A DNA stretch of 64,000 nucleotides from Longimicrobium sp. (GTDB lineage: Bacteria; Gemmatimonadota; Gemmatimonadetes; Longimicrobiales; Longimicrobiaceae): the NCBI RefSeq assembly GCF_036388275.1, contig NZ_DASVSF010000110.1, positions 124,001 through 188,000 on the forward strand. Direction: 5' to 3'. This document shows, piece by piece, positions 6,224 through 14,627 of the stretch. Each line of letters begins with the position of its first letter. The stretch's first letter is position 1. The notes below the pieces were generated by a model. That model worked only from the letters and a program-made list of their open reading frames with translations. It ran no database searches and was not told the DNA's origin. The position numbers and the translations under genes were made by a program.

Positions 6224-7414
6224 ATGCGCAGAGCCCTTATCACCACCGCGGCGGCCCTGTTGGCGACCGCCGCCGTCGTCTCCGCCACGGTCCATCGGCC
6301 GCCGGCGACTGAGCCTGCGACGCCCCCCGCCGCCGACAGCACCGATGGGACGTGGACGATCGACGCGCGGCACGGCGGCCCGGAGCGGCTGCAGCTGAAC
6401 CTGATGACGGAGAGCTCCGTCTGGGGGAACTCCATCGCCCGCGCGGACCTCGCCGGCCTTTCCGCCGACGCGCTCACCGCCTCCGCGTCGACGCCGGTCA
6501 GTTTCCGCATCGACCGCGAGCCGGGCGTGTTCGAGTTCGACGGCACGTTCCGGGAGGGCAGGGGATCGGGCCACTTCCGCTTTCGCCCCAACCGCCAGTT
6601 CCCGTCCGCCCTCCGTTCGCTGGGCGTGGAGGGCACCGATCGCGTCACCGACCGCGAGCTGATGCACCTGGCGCTGGTCGGCGCGTCCGCCGAGGGGGTG
6701 CGGCGCCTGTCGGGGCTGGGGCTGGGCACGTTCGACATCGAGGACGTGATGAAGCTGTTCATCTTCAACATCACGCCCGAGTACGTCCGCGAGATGAGGG
6801 CGCTGGGCATCGCCGGCGCCAACACGGTGGAGAACGTGGTGGAGATGCGCATCCACCGGGTGACCCCGGCGTTCGTGCGCGAGATGGAGTCGCTGGGCTT
6901 CCGCGAGCTGGACCGCGAAGAGCTGCTGAAGATGAGCATCCACGGAGTGAGTGCAGAGCAGGTGCGCGAGATGGCGGACGTCGGCTTCACCGGCCTTTCC
7001 GCCGACGACCTGGTGGACCTGCGCATCCACTCCATCACCCCCGAGTACGTCCGCGGGCTTCGCGCGGCCGGCTTCCAGGGGCTCTCGGCCGATGACGTCA
7101 CGCAGATGAAGATCCACCAGGTGACGCCCGAGCTGGTGCGCGAGCTGGCGGCCCTGGGCTTTCGCGGGCTCGACCGGCAAGACCTGATGCAGATGGGCAT
7201 CCACGGCGTGACACCCGAGCGCATTCGCGAGTACCGGGCGCTGGGGTTCGAGAACGCCACCGCCGACCAGCTGGTGCAGATGAGGATTCACGGCGTGACG
7301 CCGCGGTTCATCCGCGAGGTGCGCGAGGCCGGCTTTCGCGACACCTCGCCCGACGCGCTGGTGAGAATGAAGATCCACGGCATCGGTCCCGAGTACGTCC
7401 GGCGCAACCGCTGA
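6224..7414 (+). CDS. Exported protein made of the same 29-residue repeats as the M56 sensor
   Basis: A 396-residue exported protein. Residues 1-22 look like a signal peptide (MRRALITTAAALLATAAVVS). Residues 42-145 form a small non-repetitive domain containing WTIDARHGGPERLQL and the strand GSGHFRFRPN. From about 146 to the end there are eight full and one partial 29/30-residue repeats with consensus L-x-x-M-x-IHGVTP-x-[YF]-[VI]-RE. The repeat count and register equal those of the upstream sensor's C-terminal region. AGGAGCTGC precedes the ATG at 6224. It has no recognised family. The repeat is likely a two-helix unit forming a solenoid. A role as a partner, ligand carrier or decoy for the sensor is inference. 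Confidence 0.85.
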   Translation: MRRALITTAAALLATAAVVSATVHRPPATEPATPPAADSTDGTWTIDARHGGPERLQLNLMTESSVWGNSIARADLAGLSADALTASASTPVSFRIDREPGVFEFDGTFREGRGSGHFRFRPNRQFPSALRSLGVEGTDRVTDRELMHLALVGASAEGVRRLSGLGLGTFDIEDVMKLFIFNITPEYVREMRALGIAGANTVENVVEMRIHRVTPAFVREMESLGFRELDREELLKMSIHGVSAEQVREMADVGFTGLSADDLVDLRIHSITPEYVRGLRAAGFQGLSADDVTQMKIHQVTPELVRELAALGFRGLDRQDLMQMGIHGVTPERIREYRALGFENATADQLVQMRIHGVTPRFIREVREAGFRDTSPDALVRMKIHGIGPEYVRRNR

Positions 7415-7509
7415 GCCCGGCTCAGCCGTAACCCAACCCTTCGCCGGGCGCGCGCATCCAAGCGTCGACGGATCCGCCGCCCGGCCCTTCTTTCCACGAG
7501 ATTCTTCCG

Positions 7510-10227
7510 ATGCCCATGAACCCCTGTCGCCCCCTTGCGGCCCTCCTCGCCGCCGCGCTCGCGCTCGCGGCGCCCTCCGGCGCACAGGGCGGCGCGCATA
7601 CCACGGGCGCCGCACCGCGCATGCAGGCCGTGGAGCGCACGGTTCCCATCATGGTCGATGGCCGCCTGGACGAGGCCGTCTGGCAGTCGGCCGCGCCCGC
7701 GACGGACTTCGTGCAGCGAGACCCCACTGAGGGGCAGCCCGCCACCCAGCGCACCGAGGTCCGCGTGGCCTACGATGCCGACGCGCTGTACATCGGTGCC
7801 CGGATGTACGATTCGCTCGGTGCGCGCGGCGTCAGCGATCGCCTGTTCCGCCGCGACCAGGTGAACAGCGGCGACTACGTGCAGTTCATCTTCGACACCT
7901 ACCACGACCACACCGGCGTCACCGCGTTCCTCGTCAACCCGTCGGGGGTAAAGAACGACGCGGGGCAGGCATCTGCCTCCGCCGATCCGTCGTGGGACCC
8001 GGTGTACTCCGCGGCCGCACACATCGATTCGCTGGGTTGGGCCGCCGAGCTGCGGATTCCCTTCAGCCAGCTTCGCTTTCCGCGCGACAGCATGCAGACG
8101 TGGGGGCTGCAGGTGGAGCGCTTCGTGGAGCGGCTGAACGAGAACTCGTCGTGGAGCTTCTGGCCCAAGCGCGAGAGCGGCGGACCGGCGCGGTACGGCC
8201 ACCTGGAGGGCATCCGCGCGCCGCGCAACCGGGGGCGGATGGAGCTGCTGCCCTACGCGCTGAGCCGCGCCAGCTACGTGCGGCCCACGCAGCCGGGCAG
8301 CCCGTTCCAGAGCGCCAGCGAGTACAGCACGCGCGTGGGCGCCGACGTGAAGTACCAGCTGAGCTCCACGCTGACGCTGGACGCCACCGTGAACCCCGAT
8401 TTCGGGCAGGTGGAGGTAGACCCGGCCGTGGTGAACCTGTCGGCGTTCGAAACCTTCTATGCCGAGCGGCGGCCGTTCTTCGTGGAGGGGAGTGGGCTGT
8501 TCAACTTCGGCAGCTTCTCGTGCTTCAACTGCGACGGCACGTCGATGTCGCTGTTCTATTCGCGGCGCATCGGCCGATCCCCGCAGGGGAGCGGAACGCT
8601 TGACGGCTCGGAGTACGTGCAGACTCCCGAGAACAGCACCATCCTGGGAGCGGCCAAGGTCACCGGACGCACGCGCGGCGGGCTGCAGATCGGCCTCATG
8701 GATGCCGTCACCCGTTCCGAGAGGGCGCTGGGGCAGGACACGCTGGGCGGGCGATTCACCGAGGAGGTGGAGCCGGCCAGCAACTACTTCGTGGGCCGGG
8801 TGCGGCAGAACCTGCGGGGCGGCAACCTGGTGGTGGGCGCCATCGCCACGTCGGTGATCCGCCGGTTTGAATCCGATGCGCTGGAAACCCGCCTTCCGGG
8901 ACACGCGGAGGCGGTGGGCGTGGACTGGGATGCGTGGTGGAAGAACCGCACCTACCACCTGATGGGCAACATCGCCTTTTCCAACGTGGCGGGCGATTCC
9001 AGCTCCATCCTGCGGCTGCAGAACTCGTCCGCGCGCTACTTCCAGAGGCCGGACCGGCAGAGCGGTGGCAACGGCATCTTCTCCGACCAGCTGGATGCGT
9101 CGGCCACCTCGCTGCGCGGCCACGGCGGATACCTGCGGCTGGCCAAGGACGCGGGTGAGTGGCAGTGGGAAGGCGCCGTGAACTACCGCAGCCCGGGGTT
9201 CGAGGTGAACGACGCGGCGTTCCTGAACCGGGCGGACTGGGTGTGGTCGGTGGCCAACGTCATGCGACGGTGGAACACGCCCACCCGGCACTACCGCTGG
9301 TGGCAGGCCATCCTGGGCGGACAGCAGGAGTACAACTTCGACGGCGACCGCACCGGCGGGCAGCTTCACTTCTTTACGGGCGGGCAGCTGACGAACTACT
9401 GGAACGTGGCGTTCTACACCGAGTTCGACCCCGGGGGAAACGACGACCGGCTGACCCGCGGGGCCGGGGTGGCGCGCCGGCCCGGTGAGAACCTGCTGCA
9501 CGCCCGGATGAGCACCGACCCCCGCAAAGCGCTGCTCTATTCGCTGAACGGCAACTACGTGCGGGACACCGACGGCGGCAGCTACACGTCGATGGCCGGC
9601 AGCGTGCGCATCCGCCCCGCGCCCCACGTGCAGCTCACGCTGGGGCCGTCGTACAGCTTCTCGCGCAACACCCAGCAGTTCGTGCTGCGCCGCGACGACG
9701 CCACGGCCACCCACTTCTTCGGCCAGCGCGCGGTGGTGGCGAACCTGGCGCAGCACCAGCTGTCGATGAACACGCGGCTGAACTGGACGTTCACGCCCAC
9801 GCTGACGCTGGAGCTCTTCGCACAGCCGTTCGTCTTCGCGGGCGACTATGAGAACTTCAGCGAGTTCACCGGGCCGCGAACGCTGGAAAAGAAGGAGTAC
9901 GGGCAGGATTTCGGCACCATCTGCTTCGACCAGGCGAACAACGACTACACGGCAGATCCCAACGGCAACTGCGCGGTCGAGGGCGCCGGTTCGGCGCAGT
10001 CGTTCTCGTTCGACAACCCCGATTTGAACGTGCGGTCGCTGCGCGGCAACGCGGTGCTGCGGTGGGAGTACCGTCCGGGAAGCACGCTCTTCCTGGTGTG
10101 GCAGCAGCAGCGCGCGGGTGGCGAGACGTACGGCGACTTCGACTTCGGGCGCGACGCCGCCGGCATCTTCCGGCAGCGCGCCGACAACATCTTCGTGATC
10201 AAGGCCAGCTACTGGATCGGGCGGTAG
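7510..10227 (+). CDS. DUF5916 outer-membrane protein with N-terminal CBM9-like domain
   Basis: A 905-residue protein with a signal peptide (residues 1-25, ending APSGAQ). Residues 40-215 form a carbohydrate-binding-module family 9-like domain (IMVDGRLDEAVWQSA, TEVRVAYDADALYIGARMYD, GDYVQFIFDTYHDH). The rest is DUF5916, including VNPDFGQVEVDPAVVNLSAF, FETFYAERRPFFVEGSGLFN and YSRRIGRSPQG, followed by strand-rich sequence ending in aromatic WIGR, typical of an outer-membrane barrel. Such proteins are abundant in Gemmatimonadota and Bacteroidota; the transported or bound substrate is unknown. It follows the repeat protein by 95 bases and may share its transcript. Confidence 0.9.
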   Translation: MPMNPCRPLAALLAAALALAAPSGAQGGAHTTGAAPRMQAVERTVPIMVDGRLDEAVWQSAAPATDFVQRDPTEGQPATQRTEVRVAYDADALYIGARMYDSLGARGVSDRLFRRDQVNSGDYVQFIFDTYHDHTGVTAFLVNPSGVKNDAGQASASADPSWDPVYSAAAHIDSLGWAAELRIPFSQLRFPRDSMQTWGLQVERFVERLNENSSWSFWPKRESGGPARYGHLEGIRAPRNRGRMELLPYALSRASYVRPTQPGSPFQSASEYSTRVGADVKYQLSSTLTLDATVNPDFGQVEVDPAVVNLSAFETFYAERRPFFVEGSGLFNFGSFSCFNCDGTSMSLFYSRRIGRSPQGSGTLDGSEYVQTPENSTILGAAKVTGRTRGGLQIGLMDAVTRSERALGQDTLGGRFTEEVEPASNYFVGRVRQNLRGGNLVVGAIATSVIRRFESDALETRLPGHAEAVGVDWDAWWKNRTYHLMGNIAFSNVAGDSSSILRLQNSSARYFQRPDRQSGGNGIFSDQLDASATSLRGHGGYLRLAKDAGEWQWEGAVNYRSPGFEVNDAAFLNRADWVWSVANVMRRWNTPTRHYRWWQAILGGQQEYNFDGDRTGGQLHFFTGGQLTNYWNVAFYTEFDPGGNDDRLTRGAGVARRPGENLLHARMSTDPRKALLYSLNGNYVRDTDGGSYTSMAGSVRIRPAPHVQLTLGPSYSFSRNTQQFVLRRDDATATHFFGQRAVVANLAQHQLSMNTRLNWTFTPTLTLELFAQPFVFAGDYENFSEFTGPRTLEKKEYGQDFGTICFDQANNDYTADPNGNCAVEGAGSAQSFSFDNPDLNVRSLRGNAVLRWEYRPGSTLFLVWQQQRAGGETYGDFDFGRDAAGIFRQRADNIFVIKASYWIGR

Positions 10228-10268
10228 GCCGCGCGTGAGCGGGTAAACCCGCCGCAACAACAGCGGAA

Positions 10269-10304
10269 AGCCCCGACCGGGACGCACGCGGCCCGGTCGG
10301 GGCT
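10269..10304 (+). terminator. Hairpin terminator of the DUF5916 gene
   Basis: Thirteen-base arms AGCCCCGACCGGG / CCCGGTCGGGGCT with a 10-base loop, 41 bases after the stop codon. The T tract is poor, so efficiency is uncertain. Confidence 0.6.
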
Positions 10305-10340
10305 GCACCCTGCCTGCAAGCCGCACCTGCCGAAGCACCC

Positions 10341-10420
10341 GATGTCATCCCGAAGGAGCGGCCCGGCCAATCCATCCCTCACACGACAGATAGCAGCGAC
10401 TGAGGGATCCGCCACACACC
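10341..10420 (+). repeat. Intergenic repeat family B, copy 1
   Basis: A unit running from GATGTCATCCCGAAGGAGCGG to CTGAGGGATCCGCCACACAC. Related copies are at 33225-33361 and, inverted, at 33471-33500 and 35476-35570. It is intergenic and has no supported open frame. Confidence 0.7.
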
Positions 10421-10504
10421 TAACAACCCGCGCCACGGCGGCCGCCACATCAAGCCCTGGCGGAGTTCAGGACGCGCCCCATCCCCATCCCCACACCACA
10501 GCAT

Positions 10505-10790
10505 GTAGTCCGCGCAGGCGGACATCGTGTGGTTGTTGCAGCGAATTCATTCGCCCGCGGCAGGTGCCGCTGCCGCGCCCTGGCTGGGACCCTGGTGAGG
10601 CCATGCACTGGCAGCCAGTAGAACCTCGATCGAAGGTCTCCTCTCTCCCGCGCTGTTTGCGGGGGAGAGGCCGGGAGAGGGGGCTTCCGACGCATGCACC
10701 GGCAGCCAGTCGAACCCCGATCGAAGTTCCCCCCTCTCCGCACGTAGTTTGTGCGGGGAGGGGCCGGGGGAGGGGCCCCCACCCGCCGCC
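10505..10790. repeat. Family A (inverted) followed by two family C units
   Basis: An inverted family A copy (10505-10558) is followed by two C-rich hairpin units around 10640-10680 and 10728-10775, separated by near-identical text around GCAGCCAGT(A/C)GAACC. Together with the family B copy these fill the 676-base gap between the DUF5916 gene and the next exported protein; nothing else is recognised. Confidence 0.75.
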
Positions 10791-10903
10791 ACAACCCGCC
10801 ATGGATCGCACACCCAAGTCCCGCAATCCAGAGAAGATGCACCGGCCCGGGACCGCAACTTGCCGTTCCGCGCGGCGAACCGTTCGACATCGACCTGGAG
10901 AGC

Positions 10904-11707
10904 ATGACAAGAATCATCACGGCCGCCGCGGCGGCCGCGCTGTCATTCGGCGCGGCGGCGCGGCCCGCCTGCGCGCAGACCGACTACTACAACACCGACC
11001 GCGGCCGACCCGTGCAGATCGAGGACGCCGCCCCGGTGGAGCGATACGCCTTCGAGCTTCAGCTCGCCCCCGTGCGCCTGGAGCACGAGAACGGCGGCGC
11101 ATACAAATGGGAGATCGCGCCGGAGATCGCCTACGGAATCCTGCCCCGCACGCAGCTGGAGGTGGGCTTTCCGGTATCGTTCCTCGACGACGGCGACCAC
11201 TACCATGTGCAGGGGCTGGCCGGCATCGAGATCGCCGCGCTCCACAATCTGAACGTCGAAACGCGCACGCTCCCGGCGTTCGCCATCGCCGTCGAGACGC
11301 TGCTTCCCGTGGGAGGCCTGGCCCCGGACCGCGCCGTTACCTCGCTGAAGGGAATCGCCACCCGCACCTTCACCGGCGCGCGCTTTCACCTGAACGGCCA
11401 GTATACGCTCGGTTCGGAAGGCGGCGACGTGGGCGAGGCGTCGCGGTGGATGGCGGGCATCGCCGTCGATCGCGCCTTTCCGCTGCGTGGCCTGCTGGCG
11501 ACCGCGGACCTGTTCGCGGAGCAGCCGCTTGACGACGACGGACGGCTCGGGTGGACCGCGGAAGCCGGACTCCGGTATCAGACGAGCCCGCAGTTCAACG
11601 TGGACCTCGGCATCGGCCGGCGGTTCGCGGGCGGCGAGCAGGGCTGGTCGTTCACCTTTGGAGCGGCGCACGCCTTCGCGGTGCGCGGCCTGCTCCCGAT
11701 CCGCTGA
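10904..11707 (+). CDS. Exported beta-barrel-like protein
   Basis: A 267-residue protein with a signal peptide (MTRIITAAAAAALSFGAAAR, cleavage after ACAQ). The mature part is strand-rich, with APEIAYGILPRTQLEVGFPV, ARFHLNGQYTLGSEGG and the end GWSFTFGAAHAFAVRGLLPI, which resembles outer-membrane proteins of the phenol-degradation-gene-cluster (MetA-like) transporter type. The function is not certain. The ATG at 10904 follows GGAGAG. It heads a run of three exported proteins, the other two rich in histidine and methionine, so a role in metal or small-solute transport is plausible but inferred. Confidence 0.75.
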   Translation: MTRIITAAAAAALSFGAAARPACAQTDYYNTDRGRPVQIEDAAPVERYAFELQLAPVRLEHENGGAYKWEIAPEIAYGILPRTQLEVGFPVSFLDDGDHYHVQGLAGIEIAALHNLNVETRTLPAFAIAVETLLPVGGLAPDRAVTSLKGIATRTFTGARFHLNGQYTLGSEGGDVGEASRWMAGIAVDRAFPLRGLLATADLFAEQPLDDDGRLGWTAEAGLRYQTSPQFNVDLGIGRRFAGGEQGWSFTFGAAHAFAVRGLLPIR

Positions 11708-11758
11708 AAGCGCGCGACGGCCGGCGGCAGCGCCGGCCTGACCGATAGAGGAGAAGTG

Positions 11759-13351
11759 ATGATGACGAAGTTTACCGCACGAGCCGCCCTCGGGGCCGCG
11801 GCCATCGGCCTGGCGCTGGGCGCGTCGGCCGAGCCGGCGCGGGCGCAGTTCACGCGGCAGCACGAGCAGTTCTACATGCCCGCCGAGCACAACTGGGTGT
11901 TCCGGCGCAACTATCCCGGTGCCGACCGCCTGTTCAACGCGTTCGACTACGGGCACGCCATCCTGTACGAAAAACTCTACACCCGTCCGGGTGCGCCCGT
12001 GTCGGAGTTGGAAGAGCGCGAGTACGACTTCATCACCCGGCGCCTGCTGTTGAGCCCGCCGCGGATGCCGCTCGAAGAAGCCGCCATCGAGATCGAATAC
12101 GTGAAGCTCGCCCCCGAGGCCAAGCTCATGTTCGAATGGGCGCACCTCCTTCACCGGCAGATGTACGACGTGCTGGGCGACGACCGGCTGTCCGAGACGC
12201 AGAAGGACGCCGAAGTCGCGAGCCTGCTGCGCTACTACAAGAGCCGCCCGGACGTTGCCTTCAGCTCCGTTCCCAAGAACATGGAGTTGATGGAGGGCCA
12301 ATACTACGCCACCGCGTTCCGAGACAATTATCCCAAGTTCAACGGGCTGATCTGGGGCTACCACTGGCTACAGGTGGGGCTGTACGAGCCGCTGGTGGTC
12401 GGCCGCACGCCCGAGGAGCGGCAGACCGGGGTGACGGCCACGGTCGCGCGCTTCCGGCAGATGCTGCAGGACGCGCCCCGCAACATGCCTCGCCTGATGC
12501 CGATGACGGCGGCGGTGGCGCCCCGGTTCACGGCGCGGTACCCGGAAGCGGCGATCATCTTCGACAACCTGCACGGCATGCACGACGTAATCTCCGACAT
12601 CCTGGCGTCGCCCAAGGTGCCGCGGGAGCGCAAGCGCGAGGAGATCCTGCGCGCGGCGGAGCGATATCGCGACGCCACCTCGTTCGTGATGACGCAGGCC
12701 GAGTGGCTGGAGATGAGCCACGCGATGGGCGTGCAGAACATGGGCGGGCCGGTCGTGGGCCTCCTCCCCGGCTTCCCCGAGCCCACGGTGGAGCGCGGCG
12801 CCGTGATGGCCCATGGTGGGATGCAGCACGGTGCCGCCGGCGGCTCCGCGGCCGATCACGCAGCCATGGGCCACGGCCCGCCGTCCGCCGCGGCGCCACA
12901 GGGGACGGATCACTCCGCCGCGCCGCCCCCATCCACCGCAATGCCGATGACGGACCACTCGGCGCACGGCGCGCAGGCCCCGTCCGCCTCCGCAAAGGGC
13001 GGGAGCGGGTCGCCGAGTCCGGCGCTGATCGCGGAACTGCACGCGCGGTTGATGGCGGATCCGGTCATCCGCGAGCGAGTGGCCACCGACCCCGTGCTGC
13101 AGCGCCTGATCGGCGAGATGCAGGCCGCGCACGGGATGGATCACGAGGCGATGCCGGCGGGCGCGGCAGCGGACAGCGCGCAGGCGATCGACTTCGCGGT
13201 GCGGCTGCTCTCGGACCCTGAGGTGGAGGCCCGCATCCACTCCGACCCCCGCCTGCACCAGCTGTGGAGCGATCCCGAGGTGCAGCGGCGCTTGGCCGAG
13301 CTGCGCCGCGCCCAGCCCGCCGCGCCCGCCGCCGATGCGCACAGGCACTGA
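11759..13351 (+). CDS. Exported protein with His/Met-rich linker and DP-repeat tail
   Basis: About 530 residues, with a signal peptide ending near ASAEPARAQ. Residues 35-340 are a helical domain of unknown family (EQFYMPAEHNWVFRRNYPGA, LMFEWAHLLHRQMYDVLGDD, IWGYHWLQVGLYEPLVVGRT). A linker at about 345-425 has clustered His/Met motifs such as MAHGGMQHG, ADHAAMGHG and MTDHSAHG that resemble extracytoplasmic copper-binding segments. The C-terminal 100 residues hold two modules of the form DP-x-[IV]-xx-R..DP-x-L-xx-LWSDPEVQRR. GTG at 11756 and ATGs at 11759 and 11762 all follow GAGGAG; 11759 is chosen for spacing. Metal handling is inference; no family is recognised. Confidence 0.75.
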   Translation: MMTKFTARAALGAAAIGLALGASAEPARAQFTRQHEQFYMPAEHNWVFRRNYPGADRLFNAFDYGHAILYEKLYTRPGAPVSELEEREYDFITRRLLLSPPRMPLEEAAIEIEYVKLAPEAKLMFEWAHLLHRQMYDVLGDDRLSETQKDAEVASLLRYYKSRPDVAFSSVPKNMELMEGQYYATAFRDNYPKFNGLIWGYHWLQVGLYEPLVVGRTPEERQTGVTATVARFRQMLQDAPRNMPRLMPMTAAVAPRFTARYPEAAIIFDNLHGMHDVISDILASPKVPRERKREEILRAAERYRDATSFVMTQAEWLEMSHAMGVQNMGGPVVGLLPGFPEPTVERGAVMAHGGMQHGAAGGSAADHAAMGHGPPSAAAPQGTDHSAAPPPSTAMPMTDHSAHGAQAPSASAKGGSGSPSPALIAELHARLMADPVIRERVATDPVLQRLIGEMQAAHGMDHEAMPAGAAADSAQAIDFAVRLLSDPEVEARIHSDPRLHQLWSDPEVQRRLAELRRAQPAAPAADAHRH

Positions 13352-13391
13352 ACCGACGCGGCAGTCCGCGTCCTCGACCCAGGTGATGGCG

Positions 13392-14249
13392 ATGTACGGA
13401 AGGTACGGTGCAAGCCTCGCGGCGGCGCTGGTGATGGCCGGATGCTCGGGCGAGCCCGACACGGCCGAGCGCCCGCTGGAGGCCAGGCGAGACACGGTCG
13501 CGCCGGCCCCTGCCCCCCACGCGATGCACGACTCCACCAGGGCTGACTCGGCCGCCGGGATGGCTGGGATGGACCACTCTGCCATGGGCCACGCAACCGG
13601 CGATGGAACTGCGGCAGTGGCAGCGGACCACTCGGCCCACGGCGGCACCGCCACGTCATCCAACATGACGTCGGGTGTGGACCACGCGGCGCACGGGGGC
13701 AGCGCCGGACGCGCCGCGGCCGGAACGGCGGCGCACACGGGCGGGCACGCAGCGACTGGCGGAACTCGTCATGCGTCTGGACACGCATCCAGCCGAGCGG
13801 CGGGGCACGCGGCCAACCACTCTGCAGGCTCCAGTGCGGGCCACGAGGGGATGAATCACGCCCCGCGCACGTCGTCCACGGCGGCACACGCGGGCCACTC
13901 AGCGCAATCCGGAGGCGCGTCGCACGCCGCGACGAATCACGGTCGCTCGACCGGGGCGTCGAACGCGCACGGCAGCCATGCGGCCGCCGGGGGGCAGTCG
14001 CACACCGCGGCGCACGCAGCGGCGGGCGGCGCTACGAATCCGCACGCCGGACTGAACCACGACGCGAGCGGACACGCGATGCCCGGCATGGCGCCGCGGC
14101 CTGTCGACGATGGCACGCGGAAGCTCCTGGAGCTCACGGGCGAACTGGTGCGCGACCCGGCGGTGCAGCGCGAGATCCAGCAGGACCCTGCTCTGCGCGA
14201 AGCCTGGTCCGACCCCGCCGTACGGCGCGTGGTGACGAAGCAGCCGTAA
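13392..14249 (+). CDS. His-rich low-complexity lipoprotein sharing the DP-repeat tail
   Basis: A 285-residue probable lipoprotein: the N terminus MYGRYGASLAAALVMAGCSG carries a lipobox (MAGC). Most of the protein is Ala/Gly/His-rich and disordered-looking, with repeated motifs MDHSAMGH, ADHSAHGG and VDHAAHGG that also occur in the upstream gene. The last 45 residues (ELVRDPAVQREIQQDPALRE, then AWSDPAVRR) match the C-terminal module of the upstream protein. AGGTG precedes the ATG at 13392; an ATG two codons earlier is also possible. A periplasmic metal buffer or chaperone is inferred from composition only. Confidence 0.7.
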   Translation: MYGRYGASLAAALVMAGCSGEPDTAERPLEARRDTVAPAPAPHAMHDSTRADSAAGMAGMDHSAMGHATGDGTAAVAADHSAHGGTATSSNMTSGVDHAAHGGSAGRAAAGTAAHTGGHAATGGTRHASGHASSRAAGHAANHSAGSSAGHEGMNHAPRTSSTAAHAGHSAQSGGASHAATNHGRSTGASNAHGSHAAAGGQSHTAAHAAAGGATNPHAGLNHDASGHAMPGMAPRPVDDGTRKLLELTGELVRDPAVQREIQQDPALREAWSDPAVRRVVTKQP

Positions 14250-14304
14250 GCACCGGCACGATCGCCTGGCTGGCTCCTCCGCGCATCGAAACCTCTGGAT
14301 GCGT

Positions 14305-14475
14305 CCTCCGGCGGGCCCCTCCCCCGGCCCCTCCCCCGGCAAACTGCGCCGGGAGAGGGGGGAACTTCGAGCGGGTGCGACTGGGTGCCGGTGCATGCCT
14401 CTGGGAGCCCCCTCCCCCCGGCCCCCGTCCCCCGCTGCGCAGGGGAGGGGGAGACCTAAATCGCGCACCGGCTGG
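14305..14475. repeat. Composite family C repeat, copy 2
   Basis: Nearly the same 165-base composite as at 1531-1700, with the same order of two inverted hairpins and the same GAGACCTAAATCGCGC tail. It separates the His-rich lipoprotein from the putative mobile element. Confidence 0.75.
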
Positions 14476-14498
14476 CCTCGCGCACTCAACTGCGCGTG

Positions 14499-14551
14499 CA
14501 GTCCGCGAAGGCGGACTTTGGGCCGTTGTTGCCGCGTATTCAGCCATCCGG
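14499..14551 (-). repeat. Degenerate inverted family A repeat at the element's left edge
   Basis: GCAGTCCGCGAAGGCGGACT matches family A well, but the second half (GTTGTTGCCGCGTATTCAGCC) has drifted from the usual GTTGTTGCAGCGAATTCATT. It lies 60 bases outside the candidate attachment repeat. Confidence 0.6.
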
Positions 14552-14609
14552 CGGTAAGTGCCCGTCTTGCAACGGCTTACCACTGCCCGTTGGCGCCTGC
14601 TGTCGGTTG

Positions 14610-14622
14610 GCGCTGTCCGTTG
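14610..14622 (+). other. Candidate left attachment core of the mobile element
   Basis: GCGCTGTCCGTTG occurs here, six bases from the end of the integrase gene, and again in the same orientation at 31464-31476 near the right edge of the accessory region. Imperfect copies of CTG(T/C)C(C/G)GTTG lie next to both sites. This could be the recombination core or arm-type integrase sites; thirteen bases is short. Confidence 0.4.
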
Positions 14623-14627
14623 GTGAA

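Noticed and set aside
7288..10338. A very long minus-strand open frame (over 1000 codons) opposite the DUF5916 and repeat-protein genes
   Set aside because: Its product is Arg/His/Gln/Val-rich without any family motif, and it mirrors genuine genes in the opposite strand; such shadows are expected at this GC content.
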